DNA of 64,000 bases from positions 983,946 to 1,047,945 of the forward strand of contig NC_014168.1 in assembly GCF_000092825.1 (NCBI RefSeq). Direction: 5' to 3'. This document shows positions 1 through 8,846 of this stretch, piece by piece. The position numbers and the translations under genes were made by a program. The DNA comes from Segniliparus rotundus DSM 44985 (GTDB lineage: Bacteria; Actinomycetota; Actinomycetes; Mycobacteriales; Mycobacteriaceae). Position 1 is the stretch's first letter. The number at the start of each line of letters is the position of its first letter. The notes under the pieces are model-generated. The model saw only the letters and a program-made list of their open reading frames with translations. It did not search any database and had not been told where the DNA came from.

Positions 1-328
<328 letters not shown>

Positions 329-391
329 TCAGTAGACATAAACGACTCTATGCCTCTCGGCGCGGCGTCCGCAAAGGAAATATGACCGAAA

Positions 392-856
392 TCACTTTTC
401 TGGAGAATAGAGCTCGGTGAGCCGTCTCGGGCCTGGCCCTTCGGCTCGCAACTCGTCCCCCCAGTTCAGCGTCATGCAGCTTTTCAGGGACAGGCAGCCG
501 CACCCGATGCACCCGGTGAGCTCGGCCTGCATCTGTTCGATCGCCTTTCTGCGGGCCTCGAGCCTGTCGTGCCACCGAGCCGCGATTCTGCGCCAGTCGG
601 CGCGGTTCGGGCTGCGGTCCTCGGGCAGGCCCGCGAACACCTCCGCGACCTCCGCGAGCGGGATCCCGAACCTGCCCGCGGCCAGGATGACCGACACCCG
701 GCGCAGGGTGTGCCGGGGGAATCGGCGCTGGTTGCCCGCCGTGCGCGTCGAACGGATCAGCCCAAGGGACTCGTAATAGCGCAGCGCGGACACGGCCGTT
801 CCGGTTCGCTCGGCCACGTCGCCGATGCTCAACAGCTGGTGTTTGACGGCCACCAC
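392..856 (-). CDS. soxR: SoxR, redox-sensing MerR-family regulator
   Basis: The protein has 154 residues. A MerR winged helix-turn-helix lies near residues 8-35 (LSIGDVAERTGTAVSALRYYE), then a dimerisation helix, then a Cys cluster C-x2-C-x-C-x5-C at about 116-127 (CIGCGCLSLKSC), the [2Fe-2S] ligand pattern of SoxR. The GTG start at 856 is chosen because GAGGAGG lies just upstream; a longer open frame to 1300 has no such support. It is divergent from the efflux gene at 935 and a SoxR box lies between them, so it very likely activates that gene when oxidised by redox-active compounds. Confidence 0.92.
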   Translation of the reverse strand: MVAVKHQLLSIGDVAERTGTAVSALRYYESLGLIRSTRTAGNQRRFPRHTLRRVSVILAAGRFGIPLAEVAEVFAGLPEDRSPNRADWRRIAARWHDRLEARRKAIEQMQAELTGCIGCGCLSLKSCMTLNWGDELRAEGPGPRRLTELYSPEK

Positions 857-897
857 GCGCGCCTCCTCGGGAGCTGTCCTGCTGGTCTTCGCGCGCC

Positions 898-928
898 TTG
901 ACCTCAAGCGTGCTTGAGCATTTAGGCT
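898..928 (+). promoter_or_regulatory. SoxR-type promoter with SoxR box
   Basis: A -35-like TTGACC (898-903) and a -10-like TAGGCT (923-928) are separated by 19 bp, the over-long spacer typical of MerR/SoxR targets. The spacer contains CCTCAAGCGTGCTTGAGC (902-919), a close match to the SoxR consensus CCTCAAG-tTaA-CTTGAGG. Transcription would begin near the ATG at 935, so the message is probably leaderless. Confidence 0.85.
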
Positions 929-934
929 AGACCC

Positions 935-2324
935 ATGATTCCGGACGGGCAAGGCACTGCGCGCCGGGCTGGCTCTTGGGGCGAGCTGCTCGGCAAAAAA
1001 CACGCCCCGGCGGCTTTCGTCCTCGCCGCGGGCGTCGCGCTGTACGCCACGAACGCCTACCTGACCGCGAGCCTGTTGCCGACGGCCGTCGCAGAGATCG
1101 GCGGCGAGCGTTACTACGCGTGGACCATGACCGCGTTCCTCATCAGCTCGGTGCTCTCCGTGACATCGGTCGGCGCGCTCGTCGGCGCTTGGGGACCGAG
1201 GAATGCGTACCTCGCCGCGCTCGCGCTCTTCGGCGCCGGCACGCTCGTCTGCGCGGTCAGCCAGAGCATGGCGGAGATGCTGCTCGGACGGTCGGTGCAA
1301 GGGATCGGCGGCGGCCTGCTGTCCGGGCTCGGCTACGCCACGATGCGCTCGGCCTTGCCCGAGCGCTTATGGGCGTACGCCTCGGGCCTGGTGTCCGCGA
1401 TGTGGGGGCTCGGCACCTTTCTCGGCCCCGCCGCAGGCGGGCTCTTCGCGCAGGCCCACGCCTGGCGCGGCGCATTCCTGGTCCTCTTGGCGGTGACCTC
1501 GCTGACCGCTGCCGTCACACCGTTCGCGTTCCGAAGGAGCCCGCGCGCCCAACGGCCCCGAGGATTGCCGTCGTTGTTCTCGTTGTCCCTGCTCGTCGGG
1601 GCCGAACTTGCCGCCAGCGTCGCGAGCGCAGCCCCGAGCAGGCTCGGGCTCTGGCTGGCGCTCGTCGCCGCGGCAACGCTCGTGACCGGCTTTTTCTGGG
1701 CCGACTCCCGGGCGAAGCACGGCGTCTTGCCGCCCGTCGCCTATGCCCGCGGTTCCACACTGCCCTGGGCCTACCTCGTCATCGGCGCGCTCACCGCCGG
1801 GACGTCGGTGGAGATCTTCATCCCCCTTTTCGGACAGCGTCTCGGCGGGCTTTCTCCGGTCGCCGCAGGATTCTTCGGAGCGCTGTTCGCGCTGGGCTGG
1901 ACACTCGGCGAATTTCCCAGTGTGCCGGTGGTCGGCCCGCGCCGCGTTCGGGCCATCCTCGTCGCAGGTCCGCTCGTGACAGCGGCGGCGCTGGTCCTCG
2001 CCGGCTCTTTGCGCCTTTCCTGCGACCGCGCCTTGTTCGGCGCTTCGGTGCTGGTCGCCGGGATGGGCGTCGGGATCGCTTGGCCGCACCTGGCCGTGTT
2101 GGTGATGCGCTCGGCAGAAGACCCCGACGAAGGGGCGCGCGGCAGCGGGCATCTCCGTCGCGCAGTTGGTCGCGGGGACCTTCGGCGCCGCGCTCGCGGG
2201 ATTGCTCGTGAACCTGGCCGGAACGGAGAACGAAACCGCTGTGCGCTCGCTCTTCTACGGGATCGCCCCGATCGGGCTGATCGGGTTCTTCGGCGTCCTG
2301 CGCGCCCTTCGCCGGCAGACCTGA
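935..2324 (+). pseudogene. MFS efflux transporter with a frameshift near its 3' end
   Basis: The first 400 or so codons encode a multi-helix major facilitator (YATNAYLTASLLPTAVAEIGG at the start, GRSVQGIGGGLLSGLGYATM in the middle). At about 2132-2141 (GGGGCGCGCGG) the frame shifts. The in-frame continuation is Arg-rich and runs to 2338, whereas the next frame reads AAGISVAQLVAGTFGAALAG and another membrane segment, ending properly with TGA at 2322-2324. One surplus base explains this. It may be a true mutation or an error in the sequence. The gene is the evident target of the divergent SoxR, so export of a redox-cycling drug is likely. Confidence 0.8.
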
Positions 2325-2350
2325 ACAGCGAATTCTGATACCGTTGCGCA

Positions 2351-2998
2351 ATGCCGTCGACGTCTGGGCCCCACCGCGTGCCTCGGCTTGGCGTCATGGG
2401 CGGCACCTTCGACCCGATCCACCACGGCCACCTGGTCGCGGCGAGCGAGGTGGCGGACCTGTTCGGCCTCGACGAGGTGCTCTTCGTGCCCAGCGGCAGG
2501 CCGTGGCAGAAGACAGCGGGCCGCGAGGTCACCGAGGCCGAGCACCGCTACCTCATGGCGGTGGTCGCCACCGCCGCCAACCCCGACTTCTCCGTGAGCC
2601 GGGTCGACATCGACCGTCCCGGCGACACCTACACCATCGACACCCTTCGTGATTTGCGCGCCCGCAGCCCTGAGGCGGAGATCTTCTTCATCACCGGGGC
2701 GGACGCGCTCGCGAATATCCTGACCTGGCAGCGTTGGGAGGAGCTGTTCGAGCTCGCGAAGTTCGTCGGCGTCTCCCGACCCGGTTACGAGTTGTCCTTG
2801 GCCGCTCTCGGCGACCGGCTCTCCCAGCTCCCGCAAGGGTCGGTGAGCCTCGTGGAGGTGCCCGCGCTCGCGATCTCCTCGACAGACTGCAGGCGGCGCG
2901 CGCGGGAGGGCCGCCCGATCTGGTACCTCGTTCCCGACGGCGTGGTCCAATACATCGGCAAACATCAGCTGTATCGAGCTCGAGAGGATATGAAATGA
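2351..2998 (+). CDS. nadD: Nicotinate-nucleotide adenylyltransferase
   Basis: NadD transfers AMP from ATP to nicotinate mononucleotide, giving deamido-NAD in NAD synthesis. The 215-residue protein has the nucleotidyltransferase signature [11 protein letters not shown] at residues 17-27 and the C-terminal ISSTDCRRR motif that binds ATP phosphates. The first dozen residues precede the usual family start, so a later start is possible. It opens a tight operon: its stop overlaps the next start by 4 bp (ATGA). The order nadD-rsfS-gpgP-octT is that of M. tuberculosis Rv2421c-Rv2418c. Confidence 0.95.
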   Translation: MPSTSGPHRVPRLGVMGGTFDPIHHGHLVAASEVADLFGLDEVLFVPSGRPWQKTAGREVTEAEHRYLMAVVATAANPDFSVSRVDIDRPGDTYTIDTLRDLRARSPEAEIFFITGADALANILTWQRWEELFELAKFVGVSRPGYELSLAALGDRLSQLPQGSVSLVEVPALAISSTDCRRRAREGRPIWYLVPDGVVQYIGKHQLYRAREDMK

Positions 2999-3396
2999 CG
3001 GCCAGACCAGAGGCTATCGAGCTCGCGAGGGTCGCGGCCGCGGCCGCCGAAGACAAGCTCGCGAGCGATGTGGTGATTATCGACGTCTCCGAACGGCTGG
3101 CGATCACCGATTGTTTCGTCCTCGCCTCAGCCCCCAACGAGCGCCATGTGAACGCCGTGGTCGAAGCGGTGGAAGACGCGCTGCGCCTCGCCGGGCACAA
3201 GGCGGTGCGCCGCGAAGGCGAGCGATCTGGCCGGTGGGCGCTGCTCGACGCGGTCGACGTCGTGGTGCACGTCCAGCACCTGGAGGAGCGCGAGTTCTAC
3301 AGCCTCGACCGGTTGTGGAAAGACTGCCCGAAGGTCGCGTTCGCAAGCCACACCGCCCCGACGGCCCCGCAGGAGGAGGGCACCGGGCAAGCATGA
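2995..3396 (+). CDS. rsfS: Ribosomal silencing factor RsfS
   Basis: RsfS binds protein L14 of the large ribosomal subunit and blocks subunit joining when nutrients are short. The 133-residue protein has the family core ([32 protein letters not shown]) and the later segment [17 protein letters not shown]. The ATG at 2995 overlaps the nadD stop, with a GAGAGGA ribosome site just upstream; the longer open frame from 2734 is an overlap artefact. The gene is coupled on both sides by 4-bp overlaps. Confidence 0.95.
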   Translation: MTARPEAIELARVAAAAAEDKLASDVVIIDVSERLAITDCFVLASAPNERHVNAVVEAVEDALRLAGHKAVRREGERSGRWALLDAVDVVVHVQHLEEREFYSLDRLWKDCPKVAFASHTAPTAPQEEGTGQA

Positions 3397-4055
3397 GCGA
3401 ACGGACTTTGATCCTGCTGCGCCACGGTCAGACCGACTTCAATTTCAGCGGACGCATGCAAGGGCACCTGAACCCCGAACTCAACGCGACCGGCAGGGAG
3501 CAAGCGGCGCGGTCGGCCGAGCAGCTCGCGCGGCGCGCGCCGCTGCTGATCGTCACCTCCGACCTGATCCGGGCGAACCAGACAGCGCAAGCGTTGGCCG
3601 AGGCCAGCGGCCTGTCTTCGCGTGTGGACGCGCGACTTCGGGAGACCGATCTCGGCGAATGGGAAGGGCGCACACCGGAAGAGGTCGAGCAGGCCCACCC
3701 CGGCGCGGTGCGGCAATGGCGCTCGGACCCCAGTTACGCGCCTCCCGGCGGCGAAACCCGACTCCAAGTGGGAGCCCGCGCCTTAGAGCTGGTCAACGAG
3801 CTGAAAGAACAGTTCGCGCCTTGGGGCGAGGAATCGCAGCGCCCAGTGGTGCTCGTCGCGCACGCCGGTGTGATCGGCGGGCTCACCGCCGCGCTGCTGG
3901 GCCTGCCGGCCGCCGAGTGGATGCAGGTGCGGGGCCTGGACAATGGGGCGTGGCACGAAATGCGCTGGAACCCAGAGGAAGGGCGCTGGCTGCGCGTCGC
4001 GGCGAACCAGTCGCCGGCGAACGACCCGCGTTCTGCTTCGGCCGACAATGTCTAA
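3393..4055 (+). CDS. gpgP: Glucosyl-3-phosphoglycerate phosphatase (histidine phosphatase family)
   Basis: The family removes phosphate from glucosyl-3-phosphoglycerate in the route to methylglucose lipopolysaccharides. The 220-residue protein has the catalytic RHG motif (LLRHGQTDFNFSG, residues 8-20), an acidic residue in RLRETDLGEWEG, and the second catalytic His in VLVAHAGVIGG. Sequence alone does not separate GpgP from other histidine phosphatases. The placement right after rsfS and before an OctT-like gene matches Rv2419c and supports the specific name. Confidence 0.82.
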   Translation: MSERTLILLRHGQTDFNFSGRMQGHLNPELNATGREQAARSAEQLARRAPLLIVTSDLIRANQTAQALAEASGLSSRVDARLRETDLGEWEGRTPEEVEQAHPGAVRQWRSDPSYAPPGGETRLQVGARALELVNELKEQFAPWGEESQRPVVLVAHAGVIGGLTAALLGLPAAEWMQVRGLDNGAWHEMRWNPEEGRWLRVAANQSPANDPRSASADNV

Positions 4056-4791
4056 GACGCGGCAGACGTTGCTGGTCCTCGCTGATTCGTTGGCCTACTA
4101 CGGCCCGAACGGCGCACTCGCCTCAGACGACCCGCGCATCTGGCCGAACCTTGTGGCGGCAGAGCTCGGCTGGCAGCTCGAATTGGTCGCGCAAATCGGC
4201 TGGACCAGCAGAGAAGCGTATTGGGCGCTGATGAAAGACCCCCGCGCCTGGGCTGCGCTGCCCAAGGCGGGCGCGCTGGTGATCGCCGTGTGCGGCATGG
4301 ACAGCTTGCCGTCGCCGTTGCCGACCGCCCTGCGCGAGTCGATGCGCTACATCCGTCCGCCGCGGCTGCGCCGCCGGGTGCGCGAGGCGTATCAGTGGGC
4401 GCAGCCCAAGCTCGCGCCCATCGGCTGGCCGATCGCCCTGCCCGCTGGGCTCACCGTCCATTACCAGGAGCGAATCCGCTCTTCGGTCGCCGCCCTTCGG
4501 CCCGATCTGCAGGTCGTCGCGACTCTGCCGTCTGTGCATTGCGCGCCGAGCTACGCGAGGGCGCACCGGGGCAGGCCCAAGACCGCGGCGGCGCTCTCGG
4601 ACTGGGCGAGGAGCCACCGGCTTCGCGTTGTGGACCTCAAAGCCGCCGTCGAAGAGCATGTGTTCGCCGGACGGGGCAACCCCGATGGAATCCATTGGGG
4701 CTTTGAAGGGCATGAGCGGGTGGCCGCTGCAATGCTGCGGGCGCTTCGCGGGGAACAACCGCCGGAAACCGCGCTCGCGGGGGGCGCCTGA
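4048..4791 (+). CDS. octT: OctT-like acyltransferase of the SGNH/GDSL type
   Basis: This 247-residue protein begins with LLVLADSLAYYGPNGAL, a GDS-like nucleophile block in which the Gly is Ala, and has a C-terminal D-x-x-H block (NPDGIHWGFEGHERVA), as in SGNH hydrolases and acyltransferases. It overlaps the end of gpgP by 8 bp. The M. tuberculosis gene in this place, Rv2418c, encodes the octanoyltransferase acting on diglucosylglycerate in methylglucose lipopolysaccharide synthesis. The specific function is inferred from synteny. Confidence 0.75.
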   Translation: MSKTRQTLLVLADSLAYYGPNGALASDDPRIWPNLVAAELGWQLELVAQIGWTSREAYWALMKDPRAWAALPKAGALVIAVCGMDSLPSPLPTALRESMRYIRPPRLRRRVREAYQWAQPKLAPIGWPIALPAGLTVHYQERIRSSVAALRPDLQVVATLPSVHCAPSYARAHRGRPKTAAALSDWARSHRLRVVDLKAAVEEHVFAGRGNPDGIHWGFEGHERVAAAMLRALRGEQPPETALAGGA

Positions 4792-5645
4792 TGACCGTGC
4801 AGGTGGTCACCGACTCCTCGTGCTGCTTGAGCCCGGAGCAGCTCCGTGCCAACGGACTGCGCCAAGCCAGTCTGCACCTGTTGCTGGACGGGCGTGACGT
4901 TCCCGAGGACGACGCCAGTTTGGGCGAGGACTGGTTGTCGCGGCCAGATCTGTCCACTGCCGCCGCGAACGAGGGAGAGCTCGCCGCGCTCTACGCGCAG
5001 GCGCTCGCGGCGAGTTCGGGCGACGGCGTGGTCGCGGTCCATCTCTCCGGTGCTTTGTCGGCGACCGCCGCCGCAGCGCAGGCCGCCGCCGCGCGCTCGA
5101 ATGGGGGGGTGCTGGTCGTGGACTCGCAACAAGCGGCGATGGGCGTGGGTTTCGCCGCCCTCGCCGCCGCCCGCGCGGCCGCGTTCGGGGCAGGGCGCGA
5201 GGAGGTCGCCGAAGCAGCTCGCGCGACAGCCGCCGCGACAGGCACCTGGGGCTTCGTGGACACATTGGACTGGTTGCGGCGCAGCGGACGGATACCGCGC
5301 GCGGCATGGTTGGTCGGCACCGCGCTTTCGATCCGCGCCGTGTTGCGGCTCTCGGACGGAAAGTTGCAGATCGCGGACCGCGCCCGCACACGCGACCGCG
5401 CCCGCGGCAAGATCGTGGAGCTCGCCCGCGCGCGTTTCGGCGAGTCAGGCGCATTGGTGGCTGTGCGGCATCAGCAGGCCGCCGAGCAAGCGGGCGAACT
5501 CGCCGCCGCGTTGTCGGGCGAACTGCAGTTGGCAGGCGAGGTTGACATCGCCCCGGCCAACCGGGTCCTCGGCGCGCACTTGGGGACAGGAGCCCTCGTC
5601 GTGAGCATTGCTCCCGCCCAAACCGGTCGATTCGCCTGTGGATAA
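4791..5645 (+). CDS. DegV family fatty-acid-binding protein
   Basis: DegV proteins bind a fatty acid between two alpha/beta domains. The N-terminus MTVQVVTDSSCCLSPEQL is the family signature, and GDGVVAVHLSGALSATAAAAQAA and VVDSQQAAMGVGFAALAAA follow in the expected order. The TLDWLRRSGRIPRAAWLVGTALSIRAVL stretch matches the family's conserved helical block. The length of 284 residues is normal. The start overlaps the octT stop (ATGA), so it is probably cotranscribed with the upstream genes. Its physiological role is not known. Confidence 0.9.
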   Translation: MTVQVVTDSSCCLSPEQLRANGLRQASLHLLLDGRDVPEDDASLGEDWLSRPDLSTAAANEGELAALYAQALAASSGDGVVAVHLSGALSATAAAAQAAAARSNGGVLVVDSQQAAMGVGFAALAAARAAAFGAGREEVAEAARATAAATGTWGFVDTLDWLRRSGRIPRAAWLVGTALSIRAVLRLSDGKLQIADRARTRDRARGKIVELARARFGESGALVAVRHQQAAEQAGELAAALSGELQLAGEVDIAPANRVLGAHLGTGALVVSIAPAQTGRFACG

Positions 5646-5715
5646 CAGGAATTCGTTCTCCACTGTTCGTTCTGACGGCGAAGAACGCCCGTCCTGAGCC
5701 CCTAGCGTCGAAGCC

Positions 5716-6507
5716 ATGAGCAAACACGACGCGTTCGATGAGACGGATTTCTACGACGACGGATTCGAAGAGCCCAGGCGCTCGCGCTGGAAACATGGGG
5801 AGCAATGGTGGTCGGGGCGTGTCGCAGCCGCCGCCGCGCTGTGCGCTGTCGGCGTCCTCGCGTTGGCGTTCACGCTGTTCGACGCCACGAGGGAGGGCCC
5901 GAAGGCAGCCGCGTATCCGGCGTTGCCGAGCGTTGTTCCGCCGCCGACACAAGCGACCGAGCCGACCACGGCGGCGGCGCAGGCCCGTGAAATCGTGGTG
6001 AGCGTCGTCGGAGCGGTCCGGCAGCCCGGACTGGCCCGGTTGGCGCCCGGGGCCAGAGTGGCCGACGCTGTAGAAGCCGCAGGCGGCCTGAACCCCGACG
6101 CGGAAGCCGCGGAGTTGAACTTCGCGCAGCGATTGCAGGACGGCGACCAGGTGGTGGTGGGGGCAGCTGTGACTTCGGTGACTCCCGTCCCGCCTGCGCC
6201 CAAAGCCTCGTCTGCCCCGCGTCCTGGGCCAGTTCCTGCGGCGACTCGCGCCCCCGCTTCGAGTCGGTGCGACTGCGCCGGGGGGAGCGCTGGCGGGGCT
6301 GCGCCGTCTCGAAGCAAACAGACGGACGTCAACACTGCCACTGAGGCAGAGCTCGACATCGTGCCGGGCGTCGGCAAAAGCATCGCCCGCGCCATCGTGC
6401 AATACCGCGCGGCGCACGGGCGCATCCGAAACCTCGACGAGCTGGCCAAGGTCAAACAGGTCGGCGCGAGAAGGTTGCAGAAGCTCCGTCCCTACCTGCG
6501 CGTGTGA
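5716..6507 (+). CDS. comEA: ComEA-like DNA-binding competence protein
   Basis: The 263-residue protein has an acidic cytoplasmic start, one membrane segment near residues 38-57 (AAAALCAVGVLALAFTLF), a Pro/Ala linker, a SLBB-type domain (IVVSVVGAVRQPGLARLAPGARV), a second linker, and a C-terminal helix-hairpin-helix (DVNTATEAELDIVPGVGKSIARAIVQYR) that binds DNA. This is the architecture of ComEA, the receptor handing DNA to the ComEC channel. Its stop overlaps the comEC start (GTGA), so the two are translated together. Confidence 0.9.
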   Translation: MSKHDAFDETDFYDDGFEEPRRSRWKHGEQWWSGRVAAAAALCAVGVLALAFTLFDATREGPKAAAYPALPSVVPPPTQATEPTTAAAQAREIVVSVVGAVRQPGLARLAPGARVADAVEAAGGLNPDAEAAELNFAQRLQDGDQVVVGAAVTSVTPVPPAPKASSAPRPGPVPAATRAPASSRCDCAGGSAGGAAPSRSKQTDVNTATEAELDIVPGVGKSIARAIVQYRAAHGRIRNLDELAKVKQVGARRLQKLRPYLRV

Positions 6508-8096
6508 TCGGCCCTCCTCTCGGGGTGTGGGCGGGCGCTGCGCTGACCCTCGCGCTCGGCTGGCAGACGGGGGCCGCCGTCTCGGCGCTCGGCGCCGTGT
6601 CGATGCTCGCTCTTGCGGCTTTGGCTGTTCGGTTCCCCGCTCTCCACGCTCGCCTCCCGCGCTGGTGCCTTGTCACGTTGGCTCTTCTCGCGGTCTCCGC
6701 TGCGGTGGCCGCCGAGCGCGAACACGCCAGAGCGGACCATCCGCTCTCGCAGCTCGCCCGCGGTGCGCTCATAGGGGCGCCGGAGCACGGCGGACTGCTT
6801 GTCACAGTGTGGACGACCGATGATCCCCGTCCGATCCGGGGGAATCGCGTCCTCATCCCTGGTGAGCTGCGCTCGCCCTGGACCGGGGCTTCTGTGGTTG
6901 TGCTCGCCCCGAGGGGAGCGTACGAGAACCTGGCCCCATGGCAGAGCGTCACCTTTGCGGCGAAGGCGTCGCCGCCGCGGCGCCATGACCTCACTGCCGC
7001 GTCGTTGTCCGCAGTCGGCCCGCCGCAAGCGGTCGGCCCGGCGTCATGGGCGGCCACGACGACCGGGGGGCTGCGCCGTCGATTCGTCGTTCTCTGCGAG
7101 CGAACGCTGCCCGAGGACGAGTCCATGGTGCTGCCAGCCGTCGTGTTTGGCGACACTTCGCGGATTTCCGGAAAGCTCAAAGACGAGTTCCGAAACGCGG
7201 GTCTGACCCATCTGATGGTGGTGTCCGGCGCGAATTTCGCGATTGTGCTCGGCGCGGTGCTGCTCCTGCTGCGAGTGCTCGGCGCAGGGCCTCGGTTGGC
7301 TTCGGTCGTCGCTTTTGCCGTGCTGATCGGCCTCGTCCTGCTGGTGCGGCCATCGCCGAGCGTCTTGCGCGCAGCAGTGATGGGCGCGTTGGCCCTGTTC
7401 GCGTTGTACGCGGGCAGGCGCGCGCAACCAGCGCATGCCCTCGGCCTGGCCGTCGTCGTGTTGCTGCTCTTCGATCCCGCGTTGGCACTGGACTACGGGT
7501 TCGTTCTCTCCGTCCTCGCAACTGGCGCGCTCGTGCGCCTCGCCCCGCGGTGGCAGAAAATGTTGGCGGCCCGGGGAGCCCCGCCCGCGCTCGCGGGGAT
7601 GCTCGCAGCCGCAGCCGCGGCGCATATGGCCACAGCACCGGTCGTCGCCATGCTCACCGGCGAGGTCAGCCTGGTCGGTTTGATCGCGAACGTCCTGGTC
7701 GAGCCAGTCATAGGCTTGGTCACTGTCCTTGGTTGTTCCGGCGCGGCGGCGGCTGTGCTGTGGGAGCCGGCAGGGGAGCTGATCGTCCGTTTCGCAGGAG
7801 TGCCCATGACGTGGCTCGTCATGGTGGCGCGGTCGGGTGCGGCCTGTCCTTTCGGAGTGGTTCGCACGGGTTCTGGCGGCGCAGGTTTCCTCATGACCGC
7901 TGCCGCGTTGCTGGTTCTTGCCGGGGTATTGTGGCTTCTGACACGGGGAGCCGGTCCACTCGAAGGAGCATTGCCGCATGGCGTCAGCATCATCCACCAT
8001 CGACGTGCAGGCTCCGGCCGGCCCGATCTCCGTCGAATTGTTCACCCCGCACAACCCGCCGCACGGCCCCGTTCCTGGCGTGGTCATGATCCATGA
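6504..8096 (+). CDS. comEC: ComEC/Rec2-type membrane channel protein
   Basis: The 530-residue polytopic protein starts at the GTG overlapping the comEA stop. It has hydrophobic N-terminal helices, a soluble DUF4131-like region, and the competence domain beginning near 7180 (GLTHLMVVSGANFAIVLGAVLLLL), which includes the HLMVVSGANF signature of ComEC. There is no C-terminal metallo-beta-lactamase domain, as in mycobacterial homologues. The last 40 or so residues are polar and overlap the start of the next gene by 119 bp, so they look like a read-on extension after loss of an earlier stop. Confidence 0.85.
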   Translation: MIGPPLGVWAGAALTLALGWQTGAAVSALGAVSMLALAALAVRFPALHARLPRWCLVTLALLAVSAAVAAEREHARADHPLSQLARGALIGAPEHGGLLVTVWTTDDPRPIRGNRVLIPGELRSPWTGASVVVLAPRGAYENLAPWQSVTFAAKASPPRRHDLTAASLSAVGPPQAVGPASWAATTTGGLRRRFVVLCERTLPEDESMVLPAVVFGDTSRISGKLKDEFRNAGLTHLMVVSGANFAIVLGAVLLLLRVLGAGPRLASVVAFAVLIGLVLLVRPSPSVLRAAVMGALALFALYAGRRAQPAHALGLAVVVLLLFDPALALDYGFVLSVLATGALVRLAPRWQKMLAARGAPPALAGMLAAAAAAHMATAPVVAMLTGEVSLVGLIANVLVEPVIGLVTVLGCSGAAAAVLWEPAGELIVRFAGVPMTWLVMVARSGAACPFGVVRTGSGGAGFLMTAAALLVLAGVLWLLTRGAGPLEGALPHGVSIIHHRRAGSGRPDLRRIVHPAQPAARPRSWRGHDP

Positions 8097-8724
8097 CATC
8101 AGCGGCCCGGTGGCTGATTTGCGCAGAATCGCGCAGAAAGTCGCCGATCAGGGATACCTCGTGGCACTGCCCGACCTGTACGCGAGAGGCGGCAAGAGCA
8201 AATGCTTGGTGGGAACGGTTCGCGCGATGCTGTCCGGCAGGGGGAGCGCGTTCGACGACATCGCCGCGTTGCGCGCAGCCCTGGCCGCCGATCCCCGGTG
8301 CACTGGGCGCACGGCGATCACCGGATTCTGCCTCGGCGGTGGGTTCGCCCTGCTGTTCGCCCCTCGCGAGCAGTTCGACGTGTCCGCGCCGTTCTACCCG
8401 TCCAACATGATCCGGGGCAAGCTTCCCAAAGGTTTCGAGGAGTTGCTCGAACGCGCCTGCCCGGTGGTGGCGAGCCTTGGCGGGCGCGATCCCCTTCTCG
8501 GCAAGAAGGCCGGGACCGTGTTGGAGCGAGCACTTGCCCGGCACGGCGTTCCGCACGATGTGAAGGTGTACCCCGACGCAGGGCACTCGTTCGCCAATCA
8601 ATTTCCGGAGCCGGTCGGCACACTGGCCAGAGTCGCTGGTTTCGGGTACGAGCATCAATCGGCCGAAGACGCGTGGGAGCGAGTGTTCCGCTTTTTTGAG
8701 GAGCACTTGCTCCCCTCCTCGTAG
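7978..8724 (+). CDS. Dienelactone hydrolase family protein
   Basis: This 248-residue alpha/beta hydrolase has a Cys nucleophile elbow (GFCLGGGF) typical of dienelactone hydrolases, VVMIHDISG near the oxyanion strand, and the catalytic His in DAGHSF. The ATG at 7978 follows GAAGGAG and lies inside the 3' end of comEC. No aromatic degradation genes lie nearby, so the substrate is unknown. M. tuberculosis has holA after the com genes instead. Confidence 0.88.
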   Translation: MASASSTIDVQAPAGPISVELFTPHNPPHGPVPGVVMIHDISGPVADLRRIAQKVADQGYLVALPDLYARGGKSKCLVGTVRAMLSGRGSAFDDIAALRAALAADPRCTGRTAITGFCLGGGFALLFAPREQFDVSAPFYPSNMIRGKLPKGFEELLERACPVVASLGGRDPLLGKKAGTVLERALARHGVPHDVKVYPDAGHSFANQFPEPVGTLARVAGFGYEHQSAEDAWERVFRFFEEHLLPSS

Positions 8725-8771
8725 CGGCTCTCCTCCTTCCATTCGGCCGCTCCCTCCCCTTGCCGGGGGCG

Positions 8772-8800
8772 TGACGAGGGCGGACCCCCGGCCCTCGTCA
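8772..8800 (+). terminator. Terminator-like hairpin after the hydrolase gene
   Basis: TGACGAGGGC (8772-8781) and GCCCTCGTCA (8791-8800) form a perfect 10-bp stem around a 9-base loop, 48 bp after the hydrolase stop. There is no clear T run. It lies between two convergent genes. Confidence 0.6.
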
Positions 8801-8828
8801 GCGGAGAAAGCCTTGTTCAGGGCCGCAG

Positions 8829-8846
8829 GGGAGCGCTTTGCGCTCC
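8829..8846 (-). terminator. Short hairpin at the 3' end of the quinone oxidoreductase gene
   Basis: GGAGCGC (8830-8836), loop TTT and GCGCTCC (8840-8846) form a 7-bp stem just past the stop of the minus-strand gene. It is a plausible terminator without a T tract. Confidence 0.4.

Noticed and set aside
4807-6417. A 536-codon minus-strand frame across degV and comEA
   Set aside because: It is antisense to two recognised genes and made of Arg/Pro/Ser runs.
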